Made by a program: the position numbers and the translations under genes. The notes beneath the pieces are model-generated. The model was not told the origin of the DNA and did not search any database. It saw only the letters and a program-made list of their open reading frames with translations. This document shows, piece after piece, positions 42,453 to 49,810 of a stretch of 49,810 nt of DNA. Within the stretch, counting starts at the first letter, position 1; every line of letters starts with the position of its first letter. Source of the stretch: Terriglobia bacterium (GTDB lineage Bacteria; Acidobacteriota; Terriglobia; JAIQFV01); NCBI GenBank assembly GCA_020073085.1, contig JAIQFV010000027.1, positions 1 through 49,810 on the forward strand, read 5' to 3'.

Positions 42453-43562
42453 ATGACTCCTACTGATGCCATGACGAGAAAACCACCCCACGCAGCCTTG
42501 AATGACGCCACCCGGGTCTTACTGGTCGATGACCAGGCCCTGGTGGGAGAAGCCGTCCGCCGCTTGTTATCCGATCAGCTGGACATCATGTTTTGTTACT
42601 GCCCCGACCCCGAGAAGGCCATCTACCAGGCCAACAAACTCAACCCCACCGTCATCCTGCAAGATCTCCTTATGCCCGGAATCGACGGGCTCACTCTGGT
42701 GCGGCGCTTTCGTTCGAACCCCGCCACGTCGGAAGTACCCATCATCGTCCTTTCCACGAAAGACGACCCGCAGGTCAAGAGTCAATCGTTTCTGGCCGGC
42801 GCTAATGATTATTTGGTGAAACTGCCGGACAAGATTGAATTGATCGCCCGAATCCGTTATCACTCCAGGGCCTTCCTCAACCAGGTGCAGCGTGCCGCGG
42901 CCTACCAGGCCCTCCAGGAGAGTGAGCGAAAACTGTCCGAGAGCAACGCGTCCCTGCTCCTGCTCAACCAGAGACTGGAGGAGGTCAATGGAAGAATATT
43001 TGAGATGGCAAGGCGAGACCCGTTGACCGGGCTGGTCAATCGGCGGGTATTGGATGACGAATTGACAAAAAATGCCGAGCGCTCCATCCGTGAAGGTCAC
43101 CCCCTGACCGCCCTGATCCTGGACCTGGATTATTTCAAATCCGTGAATGACAGCTTCGGCCACAGGGTGGGGGACGCCATCTTAATCGCTGTCGCCGAAT
43201 TCCTCGCCCGGAACGTCCGTCCTTATGATGTGGTGGCGCGCTTCGGGGGGGATGAATTTGTCATTCTGCTCCCCAGCTGTGGTCTGGAGACGGGGGTTCA
43301 AACCGGCGAGAGGATTTGCGCCCAGTTGAGAGCCTTAAAGGTTGTGGACTGTCCCCGCACGATCACAGCGAGCATAGGCGTGGCGGCCCTGCTCCCCGGG
43401 CAGTCCACTCAACGTCTTCTGGAGCGCGCTGACACGGCACTGTACAATGCAAAGAAAAACGGCCGGAATCAGGTGATCTCGGAGTTCTCCCTGCAGACGG
43501 CCGCCTCGCCTTCCGACCCGTCCCGGCCCGATGACGACCAGGACCCTCCCACCCACACCTGA
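42453..43562 (+). CDS. wspR: Diguanylate cyclase response regulator WspR
   Basis: A 369-residue output protein that makes cyclic-di-GMP when phosphorylated. The receiver domain (about 22-145) has Asp71 in LQDLLMPGIDG. A helical stalk (about 150-190) leads to the GGDEF domain (about 195-350) with the active-site motif GGDEF at 265-269. The inhibitory I-site RxxD (RPYD) sits five residues before it. Start choice is uncertain: ATG 42453 (MTPTDAM) is used and ATG 42471 is close; neither has a strong ribosome binding site. The frame itself opens inside wspF. An N-terminal extension of about 20 residues precedes the receiver. Last gene of the operon. Confidence 0.94.
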   Translation: MTPTDAMTRKPPHAALNDATRVLLVDDQALVGEAVRRLLSDQLDIMFCYCPDPEKAIYQANKLNPTVILQDLLMPGIDGLTLVRRFRSNPATSEVPIIVLSTKDDPQVKSQSFLAGANDYLVKLPDKIELIARIRYHSRAFLNQVQRAAAYQALQESERKLSESNASLLLLNQRLEEVNGRIFEMARRDPLTGLVNRRVLDDELTKNAERSIREGHPLTALILDLDYFKSVNDSFGHRVGDAILIAVAEFLARNVRPYDVVARFGGDEFVILLPSCGLETGVQTGERICAQLRALKVVDCPRTITASIGVAALLPGQSTQRLLERADTALYNAKKNGRNQVISEFSLQTAASPSDPSRPDDDQDPPTHT

Positions 43563-43942
43563 ATTCCATCCTTCCTTAACGCAGCGTTAGGCAAGCCAGA
43601 CCGGAACCCCGGATCCTGCATCTCCAGGTGAGGATCATTCCGCCCACAACGAAACGCCCCGGAGTCCTCCCTCAGTATCAATTTTGCTACGGCCCGCGCA
43701 AGGGCGATGATACAATCCGGATCGTTAGAATGAACTCTCTGAATCTGCCTCACACTGATTTCCGGCGGGAACGGTGTCGTCCGGAGGCGTGCTGAGAGGA
43801 GAAGCGGCCCTTGGTCGGTGCGCCCGAGTAGCTAGACAGCGGGATCCCCTCCTCTGCAGACTCCGATCCAGGCAACGCTCCGGTGGGACGAAGAGTTTCA
43901 GAGGGCAAGCATCGCTCTCATCTCTCGATTAGGGAACAGGGC
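43563..43942. other. Intergenic region between the wsp and ABC operons
   Basis: About 380 bases with no supported gene. TAACGC-A-GCGTTA (43577-43589) is a perfect short palindrome just after wspR but lacks a T-run. An extended -10 motif TGATACAAT (43708-43716) has no good -35 and may or may not drive the ABC operon. Confidence 0.5.
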
Positions 43943-45091
43943 ATGACCCTTGCACGATTTGTTTACAAGAATACCTTCCGTAACAAGCGCCGGAGTATCC
44001 TGACCGTCCTGAGCATCAGCTTCTCGCTTTTGCTCCTGACCCTGATGATCACGGTCTATCGAGGGTTTTATATTGACCAGGGACCGGCTGATTCAGCCCT
44101 CCGGCTCATCACCCGACACCGTGTGTCGTTGAATTTCTTCATGCCGTCTTACTATCGTGAAAAGATACGGGCTGTCCCCGGCGTGGTCCAGGTTTCTCCC
44201 CTGAACTGGTTTGGCGGCATCTACAAGGACACCAAACCTGAAAATTTTTTCGCTCAATTTGGAACTGACCCGCAGGAGATCTTCAAAGTCCACAACGAGT
44301 GGAAAATCCCCTCCGACCAGCTCACCGCCTGGCAGAGGGATCGCGCGGGAACCGTGGTTTCAACCACCCTCGCCAAAAAATACGGCTGGAAGATCGGGGA
44401 TCGCCTTGTCATCAAGGGCAATATCTTTCCAGTCGATTTGGAACTCACGATCCGGGGAATCTTTGATGCCGGGGAGGAATTCAACTCTTTGCTTTTCGAC
44501 AAAGAGTATGTGGAGGAAGCCGTGGCCTGGGCCAAAGGTCAGGCGGGCACCTTTGCGATCCGGGTGGCCTCCCCCGATGATGTTTCCCGGGTGGCCGCGG
44601 GGATTGACGATACGTTTCGCAACTCCCCGGCGCCGACGCGAACGGAAAGCGAGAAAGACTTCCTGCTCGAGTTTGTCGCGATGATGGGGAACGTGAAGGC
44701 CTTTATCCTGAGTATTGCCCTGGCCGTGACCTTCGCCATTCTGCTGGTTTCAGCCAACACGATGGCGATGTCGGTCCGCGAGCGGATTCGGGAAGTCGCG
44801 ATCTTGAAAACCCTGGGGTTCACGCAGTCGACCGTCCTGGTGCTGTTCGTCGCGGAAGCCATGTTCCTGGCTCTGGTGGGAGGCTTGCTGGGCGCTTTCG
44901 CGGCCAAAGGGCTCATCGCGGGCGCGAGCCATTCGCCCATGGGCGACATGATGGCGGGCATGAGGGTGACCGGTTTCACCTTCGTGATCTCCCTTGGTGT
45001 GGCCGCCCTGGTGGGATTCGCCAGCGCCTTCGTGCCGGCCTTCCGGGCTTCCCGCTTGAATATCGTGGAGGGCCTGAGGCACATTGGGTGA
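43943..45091 (+). CDS. ABC transporter permease, FtsX/MacB type (first)
   Basis: A 382-residue membrane permease. One N-terminal helix (about 15-40, starting near RRSILTVLSISFSLLLLTLM) is followed by a large periplasmic domain and three C-terminal helices with the FtsX-domain sequence RERIREVAILKTLGFTQSTV and a closing SAFVPAFRASRLNIVEGLRHI. The start is ATG 43943, just after AGGGAACAGGG; the longer frame to 43883 adds 20 polar residues. It is the first gene of a four-gene unit with a second permease, a membrane fusion protein and an ATPase. The stop codon lies at the edge of a repeat-rich spacer. Confidence 0.92.
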   Translation: MTLARFVYKNTFRNKRRSILTVLSISFSLLLLTLMITVYRGFYIDQGPADSALRLITRHRVSLNFFMPSYYREKIRAVPGVVQVSPLNWFGGIYKDTKPENFFAQFGTDPQEIFKVHNEWKIPSDQLTAWQRDRAGTVVSTTLAKKYGWKIGDRLVIKGNIFPVDLELTIRGIFDAGEEFNSLLFDKEYVEEAVAWAKGQAGTFAIRVASPDDVSRVAAGIDDTFRNSPAPTRTESEKDFLLEFVAMMGNVKAFILSIALAVTFAILLVSANTMAMSVRERIREVAILKTLGFTQSTVLVLFVAEAMFLALVGGLLGAFAAKGLIAGASHSPMGDMMAGMRVTGFTFVISLGVAALVGFASAFVPAFRASRLNIVEGLRHIG

Positions 45092-45413
45092 TTGCGGCTT
45101 GCGGATTGCCGATTGCGGATTTCAGATTGCGGAGTTGCGATTTTGTTCATGGTTTTGGCCTTTGGAAATTGGTCCTTGGAATTTGGGTTTTATTTGGAAT
45201 TTGGACTTTGGATTTTGGAATTTGCTCTCAACTTAATTGCAGGGTCCGTTCTTTGGAAATTGGTCCTTGGAATTTGGGTTTTATTTGGACTTTGGATTTT
45301 GGATTTTGGAATTTGCTCTCAACTTAATTGCGGGGTCCGTTCTTTGGAAATTGGTCCTTGGAATTTGGGTTTTATTTGGAATTTGGACTTTGGATTTTGG
45401 AATTTGCCTTTAG
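45090..45413. repeat. Repeat-built intergenic spacer with 91-bp tandem repeat
   Basis: From the stop of the first permease, several GATTGCGG words (about 45090-45145) are followed by a 91-bp tandem repeat. Units start at 45161, 45252 and 45343, each with TTTGGAAATTGGTCCTTGG, a run of TTTGGAATTTGG-type words, then CTCAACTTAATTGC and GGGTCCGTT. The third unit is truncated at about 45413, four bases before the next start codon. Units differ by few substitutions and no indels. The open frame across it is a repeat translation, not a gene. Confidence 0.9.
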
Positions 45414-45416
45414 ATT

Positions 45417-46577
45417 ATGGCTATTCCCATCACCTATAACATCCGGAACCTGCGGTTGCGATTGGGCGCCACTCTAATGACGGCCCTGGGCATCGCGCTC
45501 ACAGTCACCGTGGCGCTGTTCATCATGGCCTTGTTGAGTGGTTTGAATAGCGCGTTCAAGACGAGTGGAAGCCCCTTGAACGTATTAGTTCTGCGCAAGG
45601 GCTCCACAGCGGAACTGAACAGCACCGTCACCCGGGCTCAGATGCAGGACCTCAGGTATCTGACCGGGGTTTCCCAGGATAGTGCCGGGGAACCTTTGGC
45701 CTCCGGGGAAATGGTGGTCGTCATTGTTCTGCCTCGAAAGAATGGTTCTGGAGAAACCAATGTCACCGTGCGCGGGATGACCCCGGTAGGTTTCAAGCTC
45801 CGACCCACAGTGCAGTTGGCTGAAGGCCGTTGGTTTACTCCAGGGCAGCGCGAGGTGGTGGTGAGTCAATCGATCCACGAGCGGTTTGACGACACATCGC
45901 TGGGAAATTCCCTTGAATTCGGGAAGGGGAAATGGACCGTCGTGGGAATTTTCAATGCGCGGGGGACAACGCACGACTCCGAGATTTGGGCCGACGTGAA
46001 CCAGATGGGTGCGGACTTCGACCGGACCGAGTACTCTTCGGCCCTGTTGAGGGCCACGGACCCCGTGGCAGCCGACGCATTAAAGCATCGCATGAGCGAC
46101 GATCAACGGCTCAAGCTCGATGGGATGATCGAACAGGAATACTACGCGACCCAAACCCAATCCGGCAAACCCATCCAGTTTGTGGGCACGCTGGTCGCCA
46201 TCATTATGGCTATCGGATCCTGTTTCGCCGCGATGAACACCATGTACGCCGCGGTGGCATACCGGTCCCGCGAAATCGCTACGCTTCGCATTCTCGGGTT
46301 TTCCCGATCCAGCATCCTGACCTCTTTTGTCATAGAATCCGTGTTACTGTCGATCCTGGGCGGTTCGATCGGGATCCTCTTGATGTTGCCTTTCAACGGC
46401 CTGACCACCGGAACCTCAAACATGGTCACATTCAGCGAAGTCGTCTTCAACCTGAGGATCACGCCGGTCGTCGCCTCCACGGCGCTGGGGTTCGCCGTCA
46501 TCATGGGGCTCTTTGGAGGATTGGCCCCCGCCTGGCACGCCGCCAAAGAGAATATCCTGACAGCATTGAGGGATTAG
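45417..46577 (+). CDS. ABC transporter permease, FtsX/MacB type (second)
   Basis: A 386-residue permease of the same design as the one before it: an N-terminal helix (about 15-42), a periplasmic domain, and three C-terminal helices with the conserved segment YRSREIATLRILGFSRSSIL and the closing LAPAWHAAKENILTALRD. The two permeases presumably form a heterodimer. The start is ATG 45417, right after the third copy of the 91-bp repeat. The bases before it are repeat-derived and hold no good ribosome binding site (GGAATTTGCC is the best), so its translation may depend on the repeat. Followed by the fusion protein after 53 nt. Confidence 0.92.
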   Translation: MAIPITYNIRNLRLRLGATLMTALGIALTVTVALFIMALLSGLNSAFKTSGSPLNVLVLRKGSTAELNSTVTRAQMQDLRYLTGVSQDSAGEPLASGEMVVVIVLPRKNGSGETNVTVRGMTPVGFKLRPTVQLAEGRWFTPGQREVVVSQSIHERFDDTSLGNSLEFGKGKWTVVGIFNARGTTHDSEIWADVNQMGADFDRTEYSSALLRATDPVAADALKHRMSDDQRLKLDGMIEQEYYATQTQSGKPIQFVGTLVAIIMAIGSCFAAMNTMYAAVAYRSREIATLRILGFSRSSILTSFVIESVLLSILGGSIGILLMLPFNGLTTGTSNMVTFSEVVFNLRITPVVASTALGFAVIMGLFGGLAPAWHAAKENILTALRD

Positions 46578-46630
46578 AAAGTGGAGGCGGTGAAAGCACG
46601 GCGCCCTGATCACCCATTTTAGAAATTCAT

Positions 46631-47992
46631 ATGCCGATTGACACCAAATACGACGAGCTCAAAAACCTGAAGATTGACCGCGCGAGTGGAACAAACAATG
46701 CCTCGGGCTGGTCGAAACGGTACATCCTGATTGGAATCGCCGTGGTGGTGGTATTGAGCCTCTCGATGCTGGCCTACCGGGTCCTGACGCCCGCGGCCAC
46801 GGAAGTCGAGGTCACCCGCGCGGTGGTGGACAGCGCCACTTCATCTTCCATCATCCTGAATGCGGCGGGCTATATCGTCGCCCACCATAAGATCAATGTG
46901 AACTCAAAAGTGACCGGGCGCATCGCCTGGATTGGCGTCGAAAAGGGCGACAAAGTCAAACAGGATCAAGTCCTGGTCCGGCTCGAGGACCGGGAATTCC
47001 GGGCCCAGGTGGAACAGGCCCGAGGCACCGCGGCCGCGGCGGCCGCGAGATTGAAGGCCCTGGAGACCGGTTCGCGCCCCCAGGAGATCGCCGGAGCCCT
47101 TCACAACCTCGAACAGGCCCGCGCCAATCTCGTCAACGCCAAGGCGACCCTGGATCGAACCCGCGACCTCGTCGCCCAGGGCGTCTTCACGCACCAGCAA
47201 CTCGACGACGCCATCGGACGCTATGACTCCGCCAGGGAGCAGGCCAGCTCGCTTGAGAAAGTTTATGAGTTGGTGCGTATCGGTCCGCGCCAGGAGGACA
47301 TCGATCAGGCCCGGGGCCAGCTCGTCGAAGCGCAGGGACAGCTTAATTACGCGGAGACATTGCTGGACGCGACACTCATTCGCGCGCCCGTCAGTGGAAC
47401 CATTCTTGAGCGCACCGCGGAGAAGGGCGAACTGGTCACGTCGCAATTCGCCAGCGGGGCGGAAGGCGGTCCGCGTGGTTCCGTCGTGACCCTGGCGGAC
47501 TTGAATGACCTCCAGGTCGAACTCGACATCAGTCAGGACGACTTCGCCAAACTCACCCCCCAACAGCGGGGGATCGTCACGACCGACGCGTTTCCAGACC
47601 GAAAGTACGATGGGACCATCGACGAAATCTCCCCGGAAGCAAACCGCCAGAAAGCCACCGTCCAGGTCAAGGTCAAGATCCTAAGTCCGGACGAATACCT
47701 CCGACCCGAAATGAATGCGAAGGTGGCGTTTTTGCCGAGCCAAGGAGATAACAAAACGCCCCGCGGATCGAATGCGGCGCTTGTCCCTCAAAACGCCGTC
47801 CGCGATCGTGAGGGGAAGAAGTATGTCCTGATCGCGTTCGACGGGAAGGTTCTGGCCCGCGAGGTCCGGATGGCGGGTCAGCGCAGCGGGGGCGTCATGG
47901 TCGAGGGACTGACGGGCGGCGAAAATATCATCGTGAACCCACCGGCCGGATTGAAAGAAGGGAACCGGATCCGGCTGAAGGAATCCAAGTGA
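46631..47992 (+). CDS. Membrane fusion (HlyD/MacA-like) protein
   Basis: A 453-residue periplasmic adaptor. An N-terminal membrane anchor (about residues 31-52) is followed by a lipoyl/barrel-sandwich part ([20 protein letters not shown]), then a long alpha-helical hairpin (about 110-225) rich in Ala, Glu and Arg. The lipoyl half then returns ([20 protein letters not shown]), and beta-barrel and membrane-proximal domains end near [12 protein letters not shown]. It would bridge the FtsX-type permeases to an outer-membrane channel for export. No outer-membrane component is in the window. Next gene starts 13 nt after its stop. Confidence 0.9.
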   Translation: MPIDTKYDELKNLKIDRASGTNNASGWSKRYILIGIAVVVVLSLSMLAYRVLTPAATEVEVTRAVVDSATSSSIILNAAGYIVAHHKINVNSKVTGRIAWIGVEKGDKVKQDQVLVRLEDREFRAQVEQARGTAAAAAARLKALETGSRPQEIAGALHNLEQARANLVNAKATLDRTRDLVAQGVFTHQQLDDAIGRYDSAREQASSLEKVYELVRIGPRQEDIDQARGQLVEAQGQLNYAETLLDATLIRAPVSGTILERTAEKGELVTSQFASGAEGGPRGSVVTLADLNDLQVELDISQDDFAKLTPQQRGIVTTDAFPDRKYDGTIDEISPEANRQKATVQVKVKILSPDEYLRPEMNAKVAFLPSQGDNKTPRGSNAALVPQNAVRDREGKKYVLIAFDGKVLAREVRMAGQRSGGVMVEGLTGGENIIVNPPAGLKEGNRIRLKESK

Positions 47993-48005
47993 AAGGACCT
48001 TGTTG

Positions 48006-48725
48006 ATGCCGACCGTTGCAGAGGAGCCGAAGGGAACCGCCGCCATTCCCAAAAGGATTGTTCAGGCGCGCGGTGTAAGCCGCGTATTCCGGCGCGACAG
48101 TTTTGAGGTCAAGGCTTTGGATGAGGCTTCCCTGGAGATCACGGCGGGGGACTTCCTCGCTTTGATGGGTCCCTCGGGCTCCGGCAAGACCACCCTGCTG
48201 AATCTGATTGCGGCCATCGATCATCCCACCTCCGGTGAACTCTTGGTCATGGGGGAGAATATCTTCCGGCTCAACGACAAGGAAATTTCACGCTGGCGCA
48301 ACGAGCACATCGGCTATGTCTTTCAGACCTTCAATCTGATCCCGGTCCTCACCGCGGCGGAAAACGTGGAACTCCCTTTGCTGCTGACGGGTCTTTCCAA
48401 ATCCCAGAGGAAAGAGCACGTCACCACCTCGCTGAAGCTGGTGGGGCTTGAAGATCGAGTGAACCATTTGCCCAAGCAGCTTTCCGGCGGCCAGGAACAA
48501 CGCGTCGCGATTGCCCGCGCCATTGTGACGGATCCGACCCTTGTTCTGGCGGATGAGCCGACCGGCGACCTGGACAGCCATTCCGCCACTGAGGTTTTGG
48601 AGATCCTGAAACGCCTCAACGAGGACTTCCACAAGACCATCGTCATGGTGACCCACGATCCCCATGCCGCCGCTTACGCCCACACCACAAGGCATTTGGA
48701 GAAGGGACAATTGTTGCCAGCGTGA
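48006..48725 (+). CDS. ABC transporter ATP-binding protein (MacB/LolD-type)
   Basis: A 239-residue ATPase. Walker A is GPSGSGKTT (near residues 55-62), the Q-loop [12 protein letters not shown], the signature [15 protein letters not shown], Walker [12 protein letters not shown], and the H-loop VTHDPHAA. The signature has Glu where LSGGQ(Q/R)QRV is common, a mild variation. The start is placed at ATG 48006; two TTG codons just before could also be used. AAAGG lies nine bases upstream. Last gene of the operon; its stop is 27 nt from the RHS fragment. Confidence 0.95.
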   Translation: MPTVAEEPKGTAAIPKRIVQARGVSRVFRRDSFEVKALDEASLEITAGDFLALMGPSGSGKTTLLNLIAAIDHPTSGELLVMGENIFRLNDKEISRWRNEHIGYVFQTFNLIPVLTAAENVELPLLLTGLSKSQRKEHVTTSLKLVGLEDRVNHLPKQLSGGQEQRVAIARAIVTDPTLVLADEPTGDLDSHSATEVLEILKRLNEDFHKTIVMVTHDPHAAAYAHTTRHLEKGQLLPA

Positions 48726-48752
48726 GACGAGGTGTCGGGTGTTAGGTGTTAG

Positions 48753-49810
48753 TTGGGCACTTCGTATACGACCCGTGGCAACGTGACGTCGGTTCAGAGG
48801 TGGCTCAATGGGACGTGGTTGACGACCAGCCACCAATATGACGATGCCGGCAATGTCGTGCAAACGACCGATCCACGGGGTTTTTCCACGACATTCAGCT
48901 ATGCCGACTCATGGGGCAACTCAAGCTGTGCGCCATCCCTCGGGAAGGCGGCCGCCTATCTGACCACCCTGACGACTCCCGCCGCGCCGAATGTCCCCAC
49001 GGGGCTGGTCACGCACTACACCTATGATTCGTGTCGGGGAAAACCGCTGTCGACCTCCGATCCCAACGGGCAAACGACAAGCTACGCTTACAACGATTCG
49101 CTGGATCGGCTGACTCACGCCTCATTTCCCGACGGAGGGGGCATGACGTTTGTCTACGCCGACATCTTCCCCAATCTGACGGTCGAAACGAGACGCGATA
49201 AGGATTCATCAAATGATCAAGTGATTAGAACTCTGACGAAATACGATGGTTTGGGCCGGGTGATTCAGACGCAGTTGGAGAGCGATCCGCAAGGGATCGT
49301 CTATGTCGACACCACCTACGACGGGCTGGGGCGCAAACACACGGTGTCGAATCCGTATCGATTGACGACCGATCCGACTTACGGGATCACCACCTTTGGC
49401 TACGACGCCCTGTCGCGGATCACGTCGGTGACGACGCCGGATGGGGCGGGGATGGCGACCGGCTACAGCGGGAATGCCACCACGGTGACCGATCCGGCCG
49501 GCAAATCAAGGAAGAGCTTGAGTGACGGGCTGGGCCGTTTGACCCAGGTGATCGAAGACTCTCTTGGATTGGGGTATCCGACCAATTATACTTATGATGC
49601 GCTGGACGATCTGAAAACGGTCATGCAAGGGGGCCAAACGCGCAGCTTTTCCTATGATTCCTTGAAACGCCTCACCACCGCTACCAATCCCGAGAGCGGA
49701 ACAGTGAACTACACCAGCTATGACGGCAATGGGAACCTGCTCTCGAAGACCGATGCGCGCGGGATCATCACGAGTTATCAGTATGATGCCTTAAATCGCC
49801 TGACGAATAA
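48753..49810 (+). CDS. RHS/YD-repeat protein, 5'-truncated, runs off the window
   Basis: From TTG 48753, directly after an in-frame TAG at 48750, the frame stays open to the window end (352 codons and two bases). The product is a series of degenerate YD repeats, for example HQYDDAGNVVQTTDPRG, TKYDGLGRVIQTQLESDPQG, FGYDALSRITSVTTPDG and YQYDALNRLTN, as in RHS/polymorphic-toxin wrapping shells. No signal peptide or N-terminal domain exists; the reading frame starts in the middle of a repeat, 27 nt after the ABC ATPase gene. It is therefore either a displaced 3' fragment or a gene cut by rearrangement. The C-terminal toxin part, if any, lies beyond the window. Confidence 0.85.
   Translation, partial: MGTSYTTRGNVTSVQRWLNGTWLTTSHQYDDAGNVVQTTDPRGFSTTFSYADSWGNSSCAPSLGKAAAYLTTLTTPAAPNVPTGLVTHYTYDSCRGKPLSTSDPNGQTTSYAYNDSLDRLTHASFPDGGGMTFVYADIFPNLTVETRRDKDSSNDQVIRTLTKYDGLGRVIQTQLESDPQGIVYVDTTYDGLGRKHTVSNPYRLTTDPTYGITTFGYDALSRITSVTTPDGAGMATGYSGNATTVTDPAGKSRKSLSDGLGRLTQVIEDSLGLGYPTNYTYDALDDLKTVMQGGQTRSFSYDSLKRLTTATNPESGTVNYTSYDGNGNLLSKTDARGIITSYQYDALNRLTN

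Overview
The window reads as chromosomal DNA of a Gram-negative, respiring bacterium, most likely a member of the Acidobacteriota. This placement is an inference. It rests on the VWFA-related secreted protein at 22553, the secreted and membrane proteins of unknown family, the ECF sigma/anti-sigma pair, the GC-rich codon use, and the spacers built from repeated 'TTTGGAATTTGG' words. No rRNA is present to settle it.

Layout. 1-219: leader-distal end of a type I-E CRISPR array (four identical repeats; cas genes and leader would lie to the left, outside the window). 220-2212: mostly non-coding, with REP-like palindromes, one small secreted protein, a lone CRISPR-repeat look-alike, two further hairpins, tRNA-Ser(TGA) and AT-rich repeat arms. 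2213-3505: serS, with a clear sigma70 promoter. 3957-6891: NtrB/NtrC-type histidine kinase and sigma54 activator, overlapping. 6904-21198 (minus strand): a complex I operon in the order nuoA-C-D-EF-G-H-J-K-L-M-N. nuoE and nuoF are fused, and nuoB and nuoI are missing. 21364-25741: hypothetical protein, orphan thiS, VWFA-related protein, ECF sigma factor and zinc-finger anti-sigma, DUF465 protein. 25961-31527: psd and pssA (phosphatidylethanolamine synthesis), a membrane protein, a PLP aminotransferase and guaA, the last three overlapping by 11 nt each. 31594-34517 (minus): an M16 peptidase pair, one catalytic and one lacking the zinc motif. 35016-43562: a full seven-gene Wsp chemosensory operon (wspABCDEFR) ending in a diguanylate cyclase. 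43943-48725: an ABC exporter/lipoprotein-type transporter (two FtsX-like permeases, a membrane fusion protein, an ATPase) whose two permease genes are separated by a spacer made almost entirely of repeats, including a 91-bp tandem repeat. 48753-49810: a 5'-truncated RHS/YD-repeat reading frame running off the window end.

How it works together. The Wsp genes form a closed surface-sensing-to-c-di-GMP circuit: receptor, two couplers, methyltransferase, methylesterase, hybrid kinase and GGDEF output. The nuo operon supplies most of a proton-pumping NADH dehydrogenase but must borrow NuoB and NuoI from elsewhere. psd and pssA are consecutive steps of one lipid pathway. The two ends of the window (CRISPR and RHS) are the accessory, fast-changing parts; the middle is core metabolism.

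Limits. All family calls come from reading motifs by eye. Promoters and terminators are sequence matches only. No homology search or structure prediction was run.
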